From positions 1 to 6,953 of the forward strand of contig JAENWZ010000116.1 in the NCBI GenBank assembly GCA_016649795.1: DNA of 6,953 nt, written 5' to 3'. A model generated the notes under the pieces. That model was not told where the DNA came from. It worked only from the letters and a program-made list of their open reading frames with translations, and did no database searches. Shown piece after piece: positions 6,700 to 6,953 of the stretch. Position numbers and translations under genes: made by a program. The DNA is from Proteiniphilum sp. (GTDB taxonomy: Bacteria; Bacteroidota; Bacteroidia; Bacteroidales; Dysgonomonadaceae). Every line of letters begins with the position of its first letter. Position 1 is the stretch's first letter.

Positions 6700-6953
6700 T
6701 CAATATTTATTTATTATTGACCGTGCCGTTTCAATGATGGTATCTTTGTTCTTCTCTATGTCGCTTTGCAGCATACTGACGTTGATATCGGGATCAACAC
6801 CGAATTCAATATGCTCTTTTTCGGCACTGAACATGGGCGAAGCGGAAAAACGAACAGACCATCCGTTAGGCAGTTCAGAGGAAAAAGGCAACCCGCTGCC
6901 TCCTCCTGTTTTATCGCCAATCACCGTTACTTTGGCTGCGTATTTCATAATAC
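6700..6953 (-). CDS. S41-family (C-terminal processing) peptidase, C-terminal fragment
   Basis: The last 84 or so residues of a protein entering from the right edge; the reading frame is open through 6953, so the ATG at 6948 is internal and not the start. VTVIGDKTGGGSGLPFSSEL followed by PNGWSVRFS, then EFGVDPDI, is characteristic of S41 (tail-specific/CTP-type) serine peptidases of Bacteroidota, which are usually exported and associated with the envelope. The catalytic serine and lysine and any PDZ domain lie upstream, outside the window, so activity cannot be judged. The stop (TGA at 6702-6700) is followed by a T-run but no clear terminator. The 272-bp gap to the cytochrome gene suggests it is a separate transcription unit. 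Confidence 0.88.
   Translation of the reverse strand, partial: IMKYAAKVTVIGDKTGGGSGLPFSSELPNGWSVRFSASPMFSAEKEHIEFGVDPDINVSMLQSDIEKNKDTIIETARSIINKY

Noticed and set aside
6674..6702. Possible terminator after the S41 peptidase
   Set aside because: There is a seven-T run but I found no stable stem directly before it; only 3-bp or loopless palindromic pairings.

Overview
The window reads as a chromosomal piece from a Bacteroidota bacterium, most likely of the order Bacteroidales. Three things point there. The proteins look like Bacteroidales families: an S41 protease with GWSVRF, twin-arginine lipoproteins of the Gfo/Idh/MocA and hydroxypyruvate-isomerase-like types, and a fused CcsB-CcsA. There is a well-formed TTTG / TAnnTTTG promoter. 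Start codons lack strong Shine-Dalgarno sites. A Dysgonomonadaceae-type genus would fit, but that is only an impression.

All five genes are on the minus strand, so the window reads right to left. At 6953-6700 is the C-terminal end of an S41-family peptidase whose start lies outside. A 272-bp AT-rich gap follows (6428-6699). At 6427-4847 is a membrane-anchored tetraheme NapC/NrfH-type cytochrome c fused to a C-terminal SUMF1/FGE-like domain. Then come two Tat-exported predicted lipoproteins, a Gfo/Idh/MocA oxidoreductase (4805-3426) and a xylose-isomerase-like TIM-barrel protein (3414-2500). These two are separated by only 11 bp. A strong intrinsic terminator (2433-2473) closes this group. Its U-tract runs directly into the -33 box of a new promoter, which drives a large CcsBA-type cytochrome c haem lyase (2384 to beyond position 1).

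Functionally, the cytochrome, oxidoreductase and TIM-barrel genes look like one operon with all products in the cell envelope. The Gfo/Idh plus TIM-barrel pair resembles the sets that oxidise a sugar or glycoside (often at C3) and then isomerise or cleave it. The multihaem cytochrome may be its electron-transfer partner. CcsBA is the system that attaches haem to such cytochromes. That shared role is inferred from context; substrate and electron path cannot be read from the sequence. No RNA genes, CRISPR arrays, insertion sequences or phage genes were seen.
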